DNA of 64,000 nt, from NCBI GenBank assembly GCA_965372745.1, contig CBDVDM010000006.1, forward strand, positions 6,951 to 70,950, written 5' to 3'. Position 1 is the first letter of the stretch, and each line of letters starts with the position of its first letter. A model generated the notes under the pieces. That model did not search any database and was not told the DNA's origin. It worked only from the letters and a program-made list of their open reading frames with translations. A program made the translations under genes and the position numbers. Source of the stretch: VRUG01 sp965372745. GTDB lineage: Bacteria > Planctomycetota > Phycisphaerae > Sedimentisphaerales > Anaerobacaceae. This document shows positions 33,762 through 42,913 of this stretch, piece after piece.

Positions 33762-35137
33762 TCGCCTGTCCCCTGTGATTGCCCTTTCTCGGTTTCGATT
33801 TGAATCTGTGCATCATAAAACTGCTGCTTAAGCTCAATCTTGGATGGACACACAAATGAGCACAGACCGCACCGGATACACAAATCCACGCCGGCCATTT
33901 CCGCTTCGTCAATCATATCGCTATACAGATACTTGTGAATAAGATACGGCAATATTCCAGCCGGACACACCTCAGCACAGAAATTACAGGATATGCAAGG
34001 CCGTTTCTCGCCGCGTACCGCCGTCGTCAGTCTTTCGCTAAAACCTTTTTTCAACGAACTCAAAAAGCATTTGCTGTAAGACTGTCTGTCCCATCCAGCC
34101 CGCATAAACCCGAGAAATTCTCGCTGTTTCAACTCCGGCAGTATCGTAAGCCCCCTGCACTCATTATCAATTCCTAATGCATCTACCGCCATCTCCTGTC
34201 CGCTAAGAATGCCGTTCATTATGACCCTGTAATTATAACCTAATGCGAAAGTATCAAGAATTACTTTCAGAGGATACCCCTGCATAACACTAAGATGAAT
34301 TGGAGAACGAACTTCATGACCGCCTATTGCTACTATTCTCGAAAGACAAGGCTTATTTAACGTCAGTGCTTTGTCTACTGCCAGCACACCTTCTGTTTTC
34401 ACCCCCCAGACAGGCCCGGCATCTTTTTTAAGACCTAATTTTCTTGCCAGGATAGTAAAGTTGTCATAAGGATATACCATTGGAACTTCTATCATTTTGA
34501 CCCATGCGTAACCGCGAATATGTTCGTGAACCTGTGCCGCAAAATCTGATTTTATATCAGGCATAATCAGATATATCGGCTGGTATTCCAGAAGAGACTG
34601 CAGATGTTCAAGACCCCTCTCAAATTCCAGAAGACGGTTTTGCAGTTGTACGTCACCGCGAGCGACAAAAGGTTCAAGACTTACTGTCGAAACTATAATC
34701 GCCTGCGGCTGCCCAAGCGGGTCCGGCAACCTGCCGTTGTAAGCGTCATAGAAAAACTCCCATGCCCCAAGATTCAATAACTTATGTCGTTTAATTTCAC
34801 CAGCGCCCATCTCCTGTGCGATATGGGACATACCATCTTCATCTGTATACAGATGCTCTTCATGTTTAGCAATATCATCAAGAACAATATAACCTGCCGC
34901 CGCATCCATCCGCACCTTACCTGCTCGCGGTGCAAGCAGAGGCAGCTCATAATTATCAGGGTCGCTGGCAAGACATGCTCCGGCTTTTACCTGCTGAGAT
35001 TCTGTTACTTTTATATCGCTGAAATTAAAACGTCTGGTTTTCAGGGGAAGATAAAGAATGTCTGGTTCCGGCATTGACTTTATCAATCCTTCGGGTCTGC
35101 CTTCGAGCAATACGTTAAAACCACCCTTGAATTTCAT
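33758..35137 (-). CDS. nqrA: NqrA-like subunit carrying two 4Fe-4S ferredoxin motifs
   Basis: 459 residues from the ATG at 35137; a GTG at 35206 in the same frame is less likely since MKFKGGFNVLLEGRPEG is the usual NqrA N terminus. The barrel and Rossmann-like middle part follow NqrA (SLEPFVARGD, GVLAVDKALTL). The last 90 residues contain two complete cluster motifs, CISCNFCAEVCP and CIRCGLCSFVCP, as found in RnfC but degenerate in well-studied NqrA proteins. The gene leads a full nqrBCDEF set, so this is an Nqr with an RnfC-like tail. NqrA is cytoplasmic and binds quinone. Confidence 0.88.
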   Translation of the reverse strand: MKFKGGFNVLLEGRPEGLIKSMPEPDILYLPLKTRRFNFSDIKVTESQQVKAGACLASDPDNYELPLLAPRAGKVRMDAAAGYIVLDDIAKHEEHLYTDEDGMSHIAQEMGAGEIKRHKLLNLGAWEFFYDAYNGRLPDPLGQPQAIIVSTVSLEPFVARGDVQLQNRLLEFERGLEHLQSLLEYQPIYLIMPDIKSDFAAQVHEHIRGYAWVKMIEVPMVYPYDNFTILARKLGLKKDAGPVWGVKTEGVLAVDKALTLNKPCLSRIVAIGGHEVRSPIHLSVMQGYPLKVILDTFALGYNYRVIMNGILSGQEMAVDALGIDNECRGLTILPELKQREFLGFMRAGWDRQSYSKCFLSSLKKGFSERLTTAVRGEKRPCISCNFCAEVCPAGILPYLIHKYLYSDMIDEAEMAGVDLCIRCGLCSFVCPSKIELKQQFYDAQIQIETEKGQSQGTGE

Positions 35138-35244
35138 GCCTATTTCTCTCTTACCTTTAAAACATTTCTGACAAGCCAGTCGGCATTTTACACAAACCAA
35201 TGCCACTATTAAAGTAAAAACATTTCAACAAACGACAAATACAA

Positions 35245-35293
35245 CCCTGTCATTGTTTTGATATACGACATCGAAACGAAGTGACAGGGCTAA
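35245..35293 (-). repeat. TTAG-headed palindrome upstream of the RAYT gene
   Basis: On the minus strand TTAG is followed directly by CCCTGTCA, about 29 bases, then the perfect complement TGACAGGG. It has the same head as the palindromes downstream of the transposase but opposite orientation, so the gene is flanked by units facing outward from it. Confidence 0.6.
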
Positions 35294-35356
35294 ATATTTT
35301 GTTGTGAAAGTAATAATCATGCCATAAAATTCCAATCCGCTGAAGGATGGATAATT

Positions 35357-35812
35357 ATGGCCCAAACGCTTGGATATATGATTACATGGACAACATATGG
35401 CACTTGGTTGCAGGGTGATGACCGCCAATATGTCAAAAATGGGCAAATCCTGCCGGCCAATAACGCACTTGCTGCCGCAAATATGCGAGCGCTCACAAAC
35501 GCTCCTGTGCGATTGTCATTTAATAAAAGACGGATTGTCGAGGCCGCCATTCAACGAAAGGCAGCCCGGTTTGGCCAACAAATCTATGCCCTAACCGTTC
35601 AAGCAAACCACATGCATCTCGTAGCGGAATATATCCCAAAGCCAATCGGGATTGTAGTACAGCAATACAAGAATTGTGCTATACGTGCGCTTCGCAAGTT
35701 AGGGGTTCAGGGCCGTGTATGGACAACCGGATTTAACAAACGATATTGCTTCGATGAAAACGATCTTCGTCGCAAAATTCATTATGTCAACAAACACAAT
35801 AAACATATTTAG
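35357..35812 (+). CDS. REP-associated tyrosine transposase (IS200-like Y1 domain)
   Basis: 151 residues. N terminus MAQTLGYMITWTTYGTWLQGD is typical of planctomycete RAYT proteins. The metal-binding H-x-H pair is in ANHMHLV (near residue 93), and the catalytic tyrosine is probably in QQYKNCAIRAL (near residue 116). These single-copy IS200/IS605-related enzymes cut and join single-stranded DNA at REP palindromes. AAGGATGG lies about 7 bases before the ATG. TTAG-headed palindromes lie on both sides, and the first downstream one includes the stop codon. Confidence 0.9.
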   Translation: MAQTLGYMITWTTYGTWLQGDDRQYVKNGQILPANNALAAANMRALTNAPVRLSFNKRRIVEAAIQRKAARFGQQIYALTVQANHMHLVAEYIPKPIGIVVQQYKNCAIRALRKLGVQGRVWTTGFNKRYCFDENDLRRKIHYVNKHNKHI

Positions 35813-36066
35813 CCCCGCAATCATCACCGAAGGTGTGTGGCAGGGTTTCTCCATTCCGGTTAGCACCCACCCCCTCTTGCAGTGGGTGTTTATATTTAGC
35901 CCCGCAATTTTATTGCATGGGTTTGGCGGGCTTGCCTCGCCGAAGCTTTATGCGAAGGCGGGTCATTCCTGTAAAAACAGGAATCCATTTCGGTTAGCAC
36001 CTACACATCTGCGGTGGATGTTTATATTTAGCCCCGCCATCATCACCGAAGGTGTGTGGCGGGGTT
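35808..36066 (+). repeat. Cluster of five TTAG-headed palindromes (REP-like)
   Basis: TTAG heads stand at 35808, 35860, 35896, 35994 and 36028, each followed by C and a palindrome. The best are CACCCAC/GTGGGTG (35864-35888) and CCCCGCC/GGCGGGG (36032-36064), the latter with an inner CACC-gaa-GGTG. The first and last share an almost identical 30-bp core. A different hairpin, ATTCCTG-n6-CAGGAAT, is interspersed at 35964-35983. Confidence 0.7.
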
Positions 36067-36382
36067 CTTTCCCACAGATTAACGCTGATTTTCTAACAAC
36101 CAGCGACAAACGACAAAATTTAACCACGGATTCTCACGGATTTTCGCGGATTTATTATTTGTCATTCCTGCGAAAGCAGGAATCCATTTCGCTGGCGAGA
36201 TACGAGATACCCTCGTCGCAGATCCACCGCAGGCGGGACGTACAATAAAATATTTATCTGCTTAAAGGCGGTTGCTAAATCCGGTCGGTTGTTTTGCCGA
36301 TTACAATAGTGGAAATTTTGCCATTGCCAAGAGGCGCAAAGTTAAACGGTTGCGCCTTTTGGTGCTTTCTGGCCGGACAGGT
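36067..36382. other. Noncoding region with dispersed repeats and a hairpin
   Basis: Contains word-like repeats (acggatt three times around 36125-36152) and a second ATTCCTG-n6-CAGGAAT hairpin at about 36164-36183 followed by the same ATCCATTTCG tail as the copy at 35964. The terminator-like hairpin at 36332 closes the region. I see no reading frame. Confidence 0.45.
36332..36360 (+). terminator. Rho-independent terminator-like hairpin
   Basis: AGGCGCAA and TTGCGCCT form a perfect 8-bp stem with a 10-base loop, followed by TTT. It lies between the RAYT region (plus) and the end of the nuclease-like gene (minus). Confidence 0.5.
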
Positions 36383-37633
36383 TTAATTTTGCTTTAATTT
36401 TCCTGTCACAAAATCTCTTAAGGGCATCATCGCAATCCATGTATCAACCATAATATCAATTGCTTTTGCAGACTGCATCACCTTCTCCGAATGTGGACAA
36501 TGCAGCTGTACCCCCCATTGCATATTAGTTTTTTTATTTACCAGCAGCTCGAAAATGCATCCCAGCCAACCCGGCTGATGCTTGAGTGGACCTTTCGCTG
36601 TATTCAAAACAGTTCGCAGATCCACCTCGATCCGACCAGCTGTCTCTGAAGATCGCCGTGATTTGTAGTGTCTCTGGTGAATGTATATCATCGGCTTAGC
36701 TGTCTCCATTTTTTTGAGGACAGGTCTGAGATTTTTTTCAATTTGCGAAAGCATTCGCCCAAGGCTCTCTGCATCGCTGTTTCGCAGAGTACTTTTCACA
36801 CCTTTCATTTTATCTGGAATGGTAAGAGCAACGCTGACTTCCTGAGGCTTTATTACAAGAGTGAGATGAACCATAGCTGTAAACGGTTTCCCTCTGCCTA
36901 TCTTCAGCGGAAGAAAATCCCAAACTGCCCCATTGTCTCCTTTTGTTATTGCCGTTTTTCCCGTAGCTTTTACATCAATACCCAGAGATTTAACCAGGTT
37001 CTTGCGTTTTCGCAGAACGTCCCCAAGCAATCTTATCTGTCTCTTTCCCTCTGCATAAGTATACGGCTCGGCATCACTGAATTTAAAACCATCAAACATA
37101 GTCAATGTCCCTCGAATGTTATAGTCCTTTGCGATCATTCTCGCCTCAAAAACATGCATATACTCTACAAATCGTCTCGCCCATGATGAATCTGCTGCCC
37201 GCCTGCTAAACCAGCTGTAGAGGTTCTTCCACTCAAGGTGTGTTGCCCAATCGGGAAGTGACTTTGGTTTATCAATTGATAAAAGAACTACATATGGCTG
37301 TTCATAGCCATACCTGGCTGAGGTCTTTCGATGCCTCTTGAGTTGCTCAATATCTATGCCCGCCTGAACTTTAGCCTCTATAACCACCGCCCAGCCATCT
37401 TGATCGAAGAAACAAGCATCAGGCAAACCATCCATGCCATCTTTGATCGGATCCACCTCCTGCCCCGGCACACGTTGAAGGCCAAGCTCGATATTCTTTA
37501 AGGCTGGCACTCTCTTCACCCCCACCAATTCGAGAAAAGGCCGCACGAGCTTCTTGTCATTCGCAAGCGTAACCATCAACGCATGCATAAGCTTGTTCTC
37601 TGGCTGATCATATTGATCGAAAACATTTCTCAC
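36383..37633 (-). CDS. PD-(D/E)XK nuclease-like protein of unknown function
   Basis: 416 residues with a GTG start and TAGGTG about 7 bases upstream. The N-terminal third reads GLPDACFFDQDGWAVVIEAKV (near residues 67-87), matching the PD-x(n)-E-x-K active site with a preceding hydrophobic strand, as in restriction-type nucleases. The opening ENKLMHALMVTL is like that of PDDEXK_4-type proteins. The C-terminal two thirds have no motif I know. It is not beside a methylase or helicase. A repair, defence or mobile-element role is possible but not shown. Confidence 0.55.
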   Translation of the reverse strand: MRNVFDQYDQPENKLMHALMVTLANDKKLVRPFLELVGVKRVPALKNIELGLQRVPGQEVDPIKDGMDGLPDACFFDQDGWAVVIEAKVQAGIDIEQLKRHRKTSARYGYEQPYVVLLSIDKPKSLPDWATHLEWKNLYSWFSRRAADSSWARRFVEYMHVFEARMIAKDYNIRGTLTMFDGFKFSDAEPYTYAEGKRQIRLLGDVLRKRKNLVKSLGIDVKATGKTAITKGDNGAVWDFLPLKIGRGKPFTAMVHLTLVIKPQEVSVALTIPDKMKGVKSTLRNSDAESLGRMLSQIEKNLRPVLKKMETAKPMIYIHQRHYKSRRSSETAGRIEVDLRTVLNTAKGPLKHQPGWLGCIFELLVNKKTNMQWGVQLHCPHSEKVMQSAKAIDIMVDTWIAMMPLRDFVTGKLKQN

Positions 37634-37824
37634 GTTTCACACCTATTTCTTTTACTTTATTGGCCAGCCGGTATTGGCAGGAATTGTTCTCGCAAATCCG
37701 TTTCTGCCTATATAACAAGTTCCAGTTTGTTCTTCAATATTTACCCGCTTACACTTATTGTGCGTATTTACCACCCAAAAGCAACCAAAAAAACCTAACC
37801 ACAGCCGGCATTTGAAAGCTTTAA

Positions 37825-37853
37825 TTGACACACAAGATGCCAATCGGTAAAAT
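37825..37853 (+). promoter_or_regulatory. Predicted sigma-70 promoter for cobA-hemD and hemL
   Basis: TTGACA, 17-bp spacer, TAAAAT, 27 bp before the ATG at 37881. Confidence 0.65.
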
Positions 37854-37880
37854 CCACTAAAAATCCTGTATTCTGAACTT

Positions 37881-39266
37881 ATGCCAAATGGAAAAGTTTA
37901 TCTTGTTGGAACCGGGCCGGGCGAGCCTGAGCTTATCACATTAAAAGCCTACCAGCTCATCTGTGAAGCTGATGTCATATTACATGACCACCTTGTTCCG
38001 CCTGAATTGCTCTCATCAGCGAAACTCCAGGCTGAACTGATTTCTGTCGGAAAATCCGCAGGCAAACACACAATACCTCAGGAACAAATTAACGAGCTGC
38101 TTGTTCAAAAAGCAGGGGAAAATAAAGTTGTTGTCAGGTTAAAAAGCGGCGACCCGTATCTGTTCGGGCGTGGCGGTGAAGAAGCTCTATACTGCTTCGA
38201 TGCCGGCATTAATTTCGAGGTCGTACCCGGTGTTACCAGTGCCTTAGCTGCCTCTGCCTATGCCGGCATCCCGTCAACACATCGCGATTATACATCGAAT
38301 CTCGCCATCGTAACAGGCCACCGTAAAGAAGGTCTCGAACTGGAAATCCCAAAAGCCGGAACCGTTGTCTTTCTTATGGGCGTCTCGAATATCGAAAAAA
38401 TTATCAGCTCTCTTCTTAAAAACGGCTGGCCAAAAGAAACCAAAATCGCCGCCATCGAACGCGGCACCTGTTACAACCAGCGTATTGTAAAAGGAACACT
38501 GGAAAACTTCCTCGATATCGTAAAAAAAGCAAAACTCGCATCCCCTGCCATTTTTATCGCTGGAAAAGTCGTTGAGATGCAGGAGAAACTCGACTGGTTT
38601 TCAAAAAAACCGAAAGTCCTTGTCCTCGGAACCCATCCGCAAAAATACAGACATCTTGGAACGATTGTACACAGACAAATAATCGATTGCGTTGCTCTCG
38701 ATGACTATACTCAAACAGATACCGCCATAAAACACCTCCGCCAATTTGACTGGCTGATATTTACAAGCGTCAATGGTGTAAAATATTTCTTCCAAAGATT
38801 AAACGCCGCAGGTCTCGACACAAGAACTCTCGCCGGCATTAAGATAGCAGCCATCGGCAAAACGACAGCGAAAAGACTATCCGAGTATGGCTTAACTGCT
38901 GACATGGTTCCCAAAAACGAGTCCAGCGAAGGACTATTGGATATGTTTAAACAGTTTTCAGTTAAAGATAAAAAAATTCTCTTACCGCAGTCTCAAATTG
39001 CCTCGAAAGTTCTTTCTGAAGGCCTGGCCCAGGCCGGCGCTGCAGTCGATGCAATCACCGTTTATAAAACTGTTGAAATAGAACCATCCGATGTCGACCT
39101 GAACTTCATCAATATAATACTTTTTACAAGCGGCTCGACCGTAAGAGCGTTTGTCAAAAAATTCGGCAAAGTGCCTCCGCATATTAAATCCTATTGCCTG
39201 GGGCCGCCGACATTGGAAGAGGCAAAGAAAAACGGCATCAACGCCGATATCATGCCTCAGCAATAA
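37881..39266 (+). CDS. cobA-hemD: Fused uroporphyrinogen-III C-methyltransferase / uroporphyrinogen-III synthase
   Basis: 461 residues. Residues 1-245 are a SAM-dependent SUMT (VYLVGTGPGEPELITLKA, LKSGDPYLFGRGGEEA, VVPGVTSALAA). Residues 250-461 are a HemD domain (DWLIFTSVNGVKYFF, IAAIGKTTAKRL, FTSGSTVRAF). One protein therefore closes the tetrapyrrole ring and methylates it at C2 and C7 to precorrin-2, steering carbon to siroheme. No ribosome site is clear. Followed 18 bp later by hemL. Confidence 0.94.
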   Translation: MPNGKVYLVGTGPGEPELITLKAYQLICEADVILHDHLVPPELLSSAKLQAELISVGKSAGKHTIPQEQINELLVQKAGENKVVVRLKSGDPYLFGRGGEEALYCFDAGINFEVVPGVTSALAASAYAGIPSTHRDYTSNLAIVTGHRKEGLELEIPKAGTVVFLMGVSNIEKIISSLLKNGWPKETKIAAIERGTCYNQRIVKGTLENFLDIVKKAKLASPAIFIAGKVVEMQEKLDWFSKKPKVLVLGTHPQKYRHLGTIVHRQIIDCVALDDYTQTDTAIKHLRQFDWLIFTSVNGVKYFFQRLNAAGLDTRTLAGIKIAAIGKTTAKRLSEYGLTADMVPKNESSEGLLDMFKQFSVKDKKILLPQSQIASKVLSEGLAQAGAAVDAITVYKTVEIEPSDVDLNFINIILFTSGSTVRAFVKKFGKVPPHIKSYCLGPPTLEEAKKNGINADIMPQQ

Positions 39267-39284
39267 ACCTAAAAAGGTAACAAA

Positions 39285-40562
39285 ATGGTAACAGGAAAAA
39301 ATCTGAAACTTTTTCGGGATTCTAAAAAAGTCATTCCCGGCGGAGTAAATTCTCCCGTCCGCGCTTTCAAAGCTGTTGGAGGAAAACCAATATTTATTGA
39401 AAAGGCGAAGGGCCCATACCTTTACGATGCCGACGGAAAAAGATGCATCGACTATTGTCTTTCATGGGGACCAATGATACTCGGCCATGCCCACAAACAG
39501 ATACTCGCCGAGGTCAAAAAAGTTATGGCCAAAGGAACTAGTTTTGGCACTCCGACAGAACTTGAGACCAAACTTGCAAAAACGATTATTCAGGCCATCG
39601 ATTCTGTGGAAAAGGTTCGATTTGTAAGCTCCGGCACCGAGGCTGTAATGACAGCTGTTCGCCTTGCCCGAGGCACGACAGGACGTGACAAAATCATAAA
39701 ATTCATCGGCTGCTATCATGGCCACGCAGACCACATGCTCGTACAAGCCGGTTCCGGAGCCATGACTTTAGGCCTGCCCGCCAGCCCCGGAATACCAAAT
39801 GATTTCACAAAACATACAATTCCTCTTCCGTATAATAATGTACAAGCTGTTGAAAACGCATTTAAAAAATATTCAAAACAAATCGCAGCTGTTATTGTCG
39901 AACCTGTCGCCGGTAATATGGGTGTCATTGTACCCAATAAAGCCTTCCTGAAAAAGCTGCGTTCGCTATGCACAAAAAACAAGAGCATCCTGATTTTCGA
40001 CGAGGTCATAACAGGTTTCCGTCTTGCTTATGGCGGAGTTCAAAAGATGCTCGGTGTCAAAGCTGACCTTACATGCCTGGGCAAAATCATCGGTGGAGGC
40101 CTGCCTATCGGCGCATGTGGTGGAAAAGCAAAAATCATGGATAACCTTTCGCCATTAGGAAACATTTATCAAGCCGGCACTTTATCTGGCAATCCCGTCT
40201 GCGTCGCCGCCGGACTTACTACCTTAAAGCTCCTGAAATCTCAGAACCCTTATAACCGTTTAAACAACTTAACGACACAGCTTTGCAATCAACTTTCAGA
40301 AACTCTCGATAAAAAAGGCATCGAACATAAAATTAACAAGATTGGTTCAATGTTCACACTGTTTTTCACTGATAGCTGCGTCACCGACTACGATTCAGCC
40401 CTGACCTCTGATACGAAAAGATATGCCAAGTATTTCACACAAATGTTAAAAGCCAGTATCTATCTGCCTCCTTCGCAGTTCGAGGCAAATTTTCTCTCAA
40501 CCCAGCATACGCAAAGACACATTGCTCAGACCGTGTCAGCTATTAAAAAAATTAAATTCTAA
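39285..40562 (+). CDS. hemL: Glutamate-1-semialdehyde 2,1-aminomutase
   Basis: 425 residues. PLP enzyme with NSPVRAFKAVGG, SSGTEAVMTAVRLARG, FDEVITGFRLAYGG and the lysine segment CLGKIIGGGLPIGACGG. It makes 5-aminolevulinate from the product of HemA. AAGGT is 6 bases before the ATG. Convergent with ahbC, with 18 bp between stops. Confidence 0.96.
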   Translation: MVTGKNLKLFRDSKKVIPGGVNSPVRAFKAVGGKPIFIEKAKGPYLYDADGKRCIDYCLSWGPMILGHAHKQILAEVKKVMAKGTSFGTPTELETKLAKTIIQAIDSVEKVRFVSSGTEAVMTAVRLARGTTGRDKIIKFIGCYHGHADHMLVQAGSGAMTLGLPASPGIPNDFTKHTIPLPYNNVQAVENAFKKYSKQIAAVIVEPVAGNMGVIVPNKAFLKKLRSLCTKNKSILIFDEVITGFRLAYGGVQKMLGVKADLTCLGKIIGGGLPIGACGGKAKIMDNLSPLGNIYQAGTLSGNPVCVAAGLTTLKLLKSQNPYNRLNNLTTQLCNQLSETLDKKGIEHKINKIGSMFTLFFTDSCVTDYDSALTSDTKRYAKYFTQMLKASIYLPPSQFEANFLSTQHTQRHIAQTVSAIKKIKF

Positions 40563-40580
40563 TTGCTTTTTCAGCCAGCT

Positions 40581-41792
40581 TTAGATTTGCTTTTCTTCAT
40601 CGGGTCCAATTTCTTCATCGCTCAGATAGCAGGCTGGCTCCGGCGCCCATGGGTCACCAAAATGCAAATCCGCCCGAACCCTTAAACTGCCGCCGCAGGC
40701 ATCAAAGAACCTGCAAAGCCGGCACCTGCCTTTTATATAATCCCTGCGATGCCGCAAACCTTTCAGTAAAGGCTCTTCATCGTTACTCCAGATTTCGCTA
40801 AAAGGCTTTTCGTGAATGTCCCCCAGATCATAATGCCCCCAGAACTGGTCAGCGTGTACCTTGCCGTTAAAATCAATACACCCAATCCCGATTCCGCTGC
40901 TGTTAAGACCCCCGCCATTCCACGTCAAAAGCTCCCAGACAGATTCAGCTCTGGCTGAGTCCTCCTGCAAAAGCTTCAAATACAAATAAACACCGTCAAC
41001 ATGATTATCAACCGTGAGTATATCTGTCTTCCTGCCGGCATCTTCATACTGCTTTGTCTTCGCAGCTATCATATCGATAGCTGCCCTGCTTTGAACATGA
41101 GTAAGACCTTCATTGGCCAAATCTCTCCCCCTGCCGCTCGGAACTAAATGATAAAAACATGCCCGTTCAATACCTTCTTTCTCGAAAAAATCGAACAATG
41201 CCTCCATCTCTGCAACATTTCTCTGTGTCAATGTCACTCTAAGCCCGACTTTCACCCCAGCATCCTGACAATTTCGTATGCCCGCTACCGCCTTGTCAAA
41301 TGCTCCTTCAACCCCTCTGAACTTATCGTTAGTTGACCCAATACCGTCAAGACTTATACCGACATAAGAAACACCAGACTTTCTTATCGCTTTTGCCTTT
41401 TCAACGGTTATCAACGTACCATTCGTTGAGATAACTGTTCGCAATCCTTTGTCACCGGCATAGCCGAGCAAATCAAACAAATCCTTTCTCATCATAGGCT
41501 CACCGCCGGAAAACAAAACCGACGGCACCCCATAACTGGCCAAATCATCGAGAACAGCTTTCGCTTCTTTAGATGTCACCTCATTACTTTTTTTGTCCAC
41601 CCCGCTGTCATTATAGCAATGCACACATTTTAGATTGCATGCCCGTGTAATATTCCAGACTACTATCGGCCTTCTCTCCGAAGCCTTCTCTGGAACTATT
41701 CCATCCGAAGGCACCACGCTATTCTTTTCACCATATCGAAGCCAGTCGCCATCTGTCACTTGCCCGCAGTATAATTTACTTATATTTATCAT
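40581..41792 (-). CDS. ahbC: AhbC-like radical SAM 12,18-didecarboxysiroheme deacetylase
   Basis: 403 residues from the ATG at 41792, whose N terminus MINISKLYCGQVTDGDWLRYG matches AhbC; the frame is open to 41927, inside ahbD. Radical SAM cluster CNLKCVHCYND, then FSGGEP and a C-terminal SPASM-like cysteine set (GCIDFNGKVHADQFW, CRLCRFFDACGG). The enzyme removes two acetate side chains of didecarboxysiroheme to give Fe-coproporphyrin III. 20 bp after ahbD. Confidence 0.88.
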   Translation of the reverse strand: MINISKLYCGQVTDGDWLRYGEKNSVVPSDGIVPEKASERRPIVVWNITRACNLKCVHCYNDSGVDKKSNEVTSKEAKAVLDDLASYGVPSVLFSGGEPMMRKDLFDLLGYAGDKGLRTVISTNGTLITVEKAKAIRKSGVSYVGISLDGIGSTNDKFRGVEGAFDKAVAGIRNCQDAGVKVGLRVTLTQRNVAEMEALFDFFEKEGIERACFYHLVPSGRGRDLANEGLTHVQSRAAIDMIAAKTKQYEDAGRKTDILTVDNHVDGVYLYLKLLQEDSARAESVWELLTWNGGGLNSSGIGIGCIDFNGKVHADQFWGHYDLGDIHEKPFSEIWSNDEEPLLKGLRHRRDYIKGRCRLCRFFDACGGSLRVRADLHFGDPWAPEPACYLSDEEIGPDEEKQI

Positions 41793-41812
41793 AACTAAAC
41801 CTAAAGCAATTT

Positions 41813-42913
41813 CTAATGAGATGGTATATAAGCACAAAACGGCTCTTCTGCCATATAGTTTCCCGTTGCTGCAAACGCCCTGCCCCGACAGCCGCCGCAA
41901 ACCTCTCGATATTCGCAAACACCGCATTTGCCCTCAAGCTTGTCTGTGTCACGCATTCGAGCTAAATCCTCGCTGCCATACCATATATCGACTAATTTGG
42001 TTTTTAGAATATTTCCACAATTTACCGGCAAATAACCGCACGGAAAAACATTGCCTCGATGACTCACAAACAACACCCCTAACCCAGCCAAACATCCTTT
42101 TGAAATTCCATGACCGCTCCTGCCGGGAATATCACTCTCAAATTTTTTGCTATCTTTTTTACAAGCCTGATACAATCCCTCTTGTCTAATCACTCGTTCA
42201 TAATGAGGCCCGCATGTCACCTTAACCTGCAATTGCCCCCTGCTGTCAAGCTCACATATCTCAAGCAGCTTCTGCTCATACTTCTGCGGACTTAACATTT
42301 CAGTCTCTGCCAGCACCTGCCCACACCCTACCGGCACCAACATAAACACATGAACAGCTACTGCACCTAAAGATATTGCCAGTTTATAAACATCTTCCAG
42401 TTGGTGCGCATTGTGCTGCGTTAATGTCATATTTATCTGAAATGGAACTTCATTTTCGCCAAGCTGCTTTATACCTTCAATCGTTTTTTCAAACGCCCCC
42501 TGTAGCTGTCTTAACCTGTCATGGACATCAGCACTTGCACCATCAAGACTAACTGACACACGCACCGTTCCGCTTTTTTTTATTTTCTCTGCTATCTCTG
42601 AATCTATTAAAGTTCCATTCGTTGCCAATGCAGGCACGATATCAAGTGACTTCGCATAGCCAATCAAATCGAATATATCATCTCGGCAAAGCGGCTCACC
42701 TCCTGAAAAAACAAGAACCGGTTTCAAAGACTGTATCTCTGCAAGTTCAGCCAACTGATTTATCATGCCTTTAGCCTGGCCGGTTGACAAATCACTGCCA
42801 GCCGCCTCATCAGACTCCAACCGCCTGCAGTGAGCGCACGTAAGATTACACTTAATCGTGCTCTCCCAAAACAAAAGTCGCAAAAGCTGTTTGTTTTTAT
42901 CTGCCTCAGCCAT
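41813..42913 (-). CDS. ahbD: AhbD-like radical SAM heme synthase
   Basis: 366 residues. Radical SAM motif CNLTCAHCRRL, FSGGEPL, and a C-terminal auxiliary cluster region (NVFPCGYLPVNCGN, CGVCEYREVCGGCRGRA). AhbD oxidatively decarboxylates two propionates of Fe-coproporphyrin III to vinyls, giving heme. Its ATG overlaps the last codons of hemA by 8 bp. Adjacent ahbC and ahbB support this role over other SPASM proteins. Confidence 0.9.
   Translation of the reverse strand: MAEADKNKQLLRLLFWESTIKCNLTCAHCRRLESDEAAGSDLSTGQAKGMINQLAELAEIQSLKPVLVFSGGEPLCRDDIFDLIGYAKSLDIVPALATNGTLIDSEIAEKIKKSGTVRVSVSLDGASADVHDRLRQLQGAFEKTIEGIKQLGENEVPFQINMTLTQHNAHQLEDVYKLAISLGAVAVHVFMLVPVGCGQVLAETEMLSPQKYEQKLLEICELDSRGQLQVKVTCGPHYERVIRQEGLYQACKKDSKKFESDIPGRSGHGISKGCLAGLGVLFVSHRGNVFPCGYLPVNCGNILKTKLVDIWYGSEDLARMRDTDKLEGKCGVCEYREVCGGCRGRAFAATGNYMAEEPFCAYIPSH

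Noticed and set aside
35138..35206. 23-residue cysteine-rich N-terminal extension of NqrA (CVKCRLACQKC)
   Set aside because: It needs a GTG start without a ribosome site. The ATG at 35137 has a better site and matches the usual NqrA N terminus. A separate small zinc-binding peptide is not supported.
35808..36190. CRISPR array
   Set aside because: Repeats are palindromic, irregular in spacing and differ in sequence; there are no uniform spacers and no cas genes.
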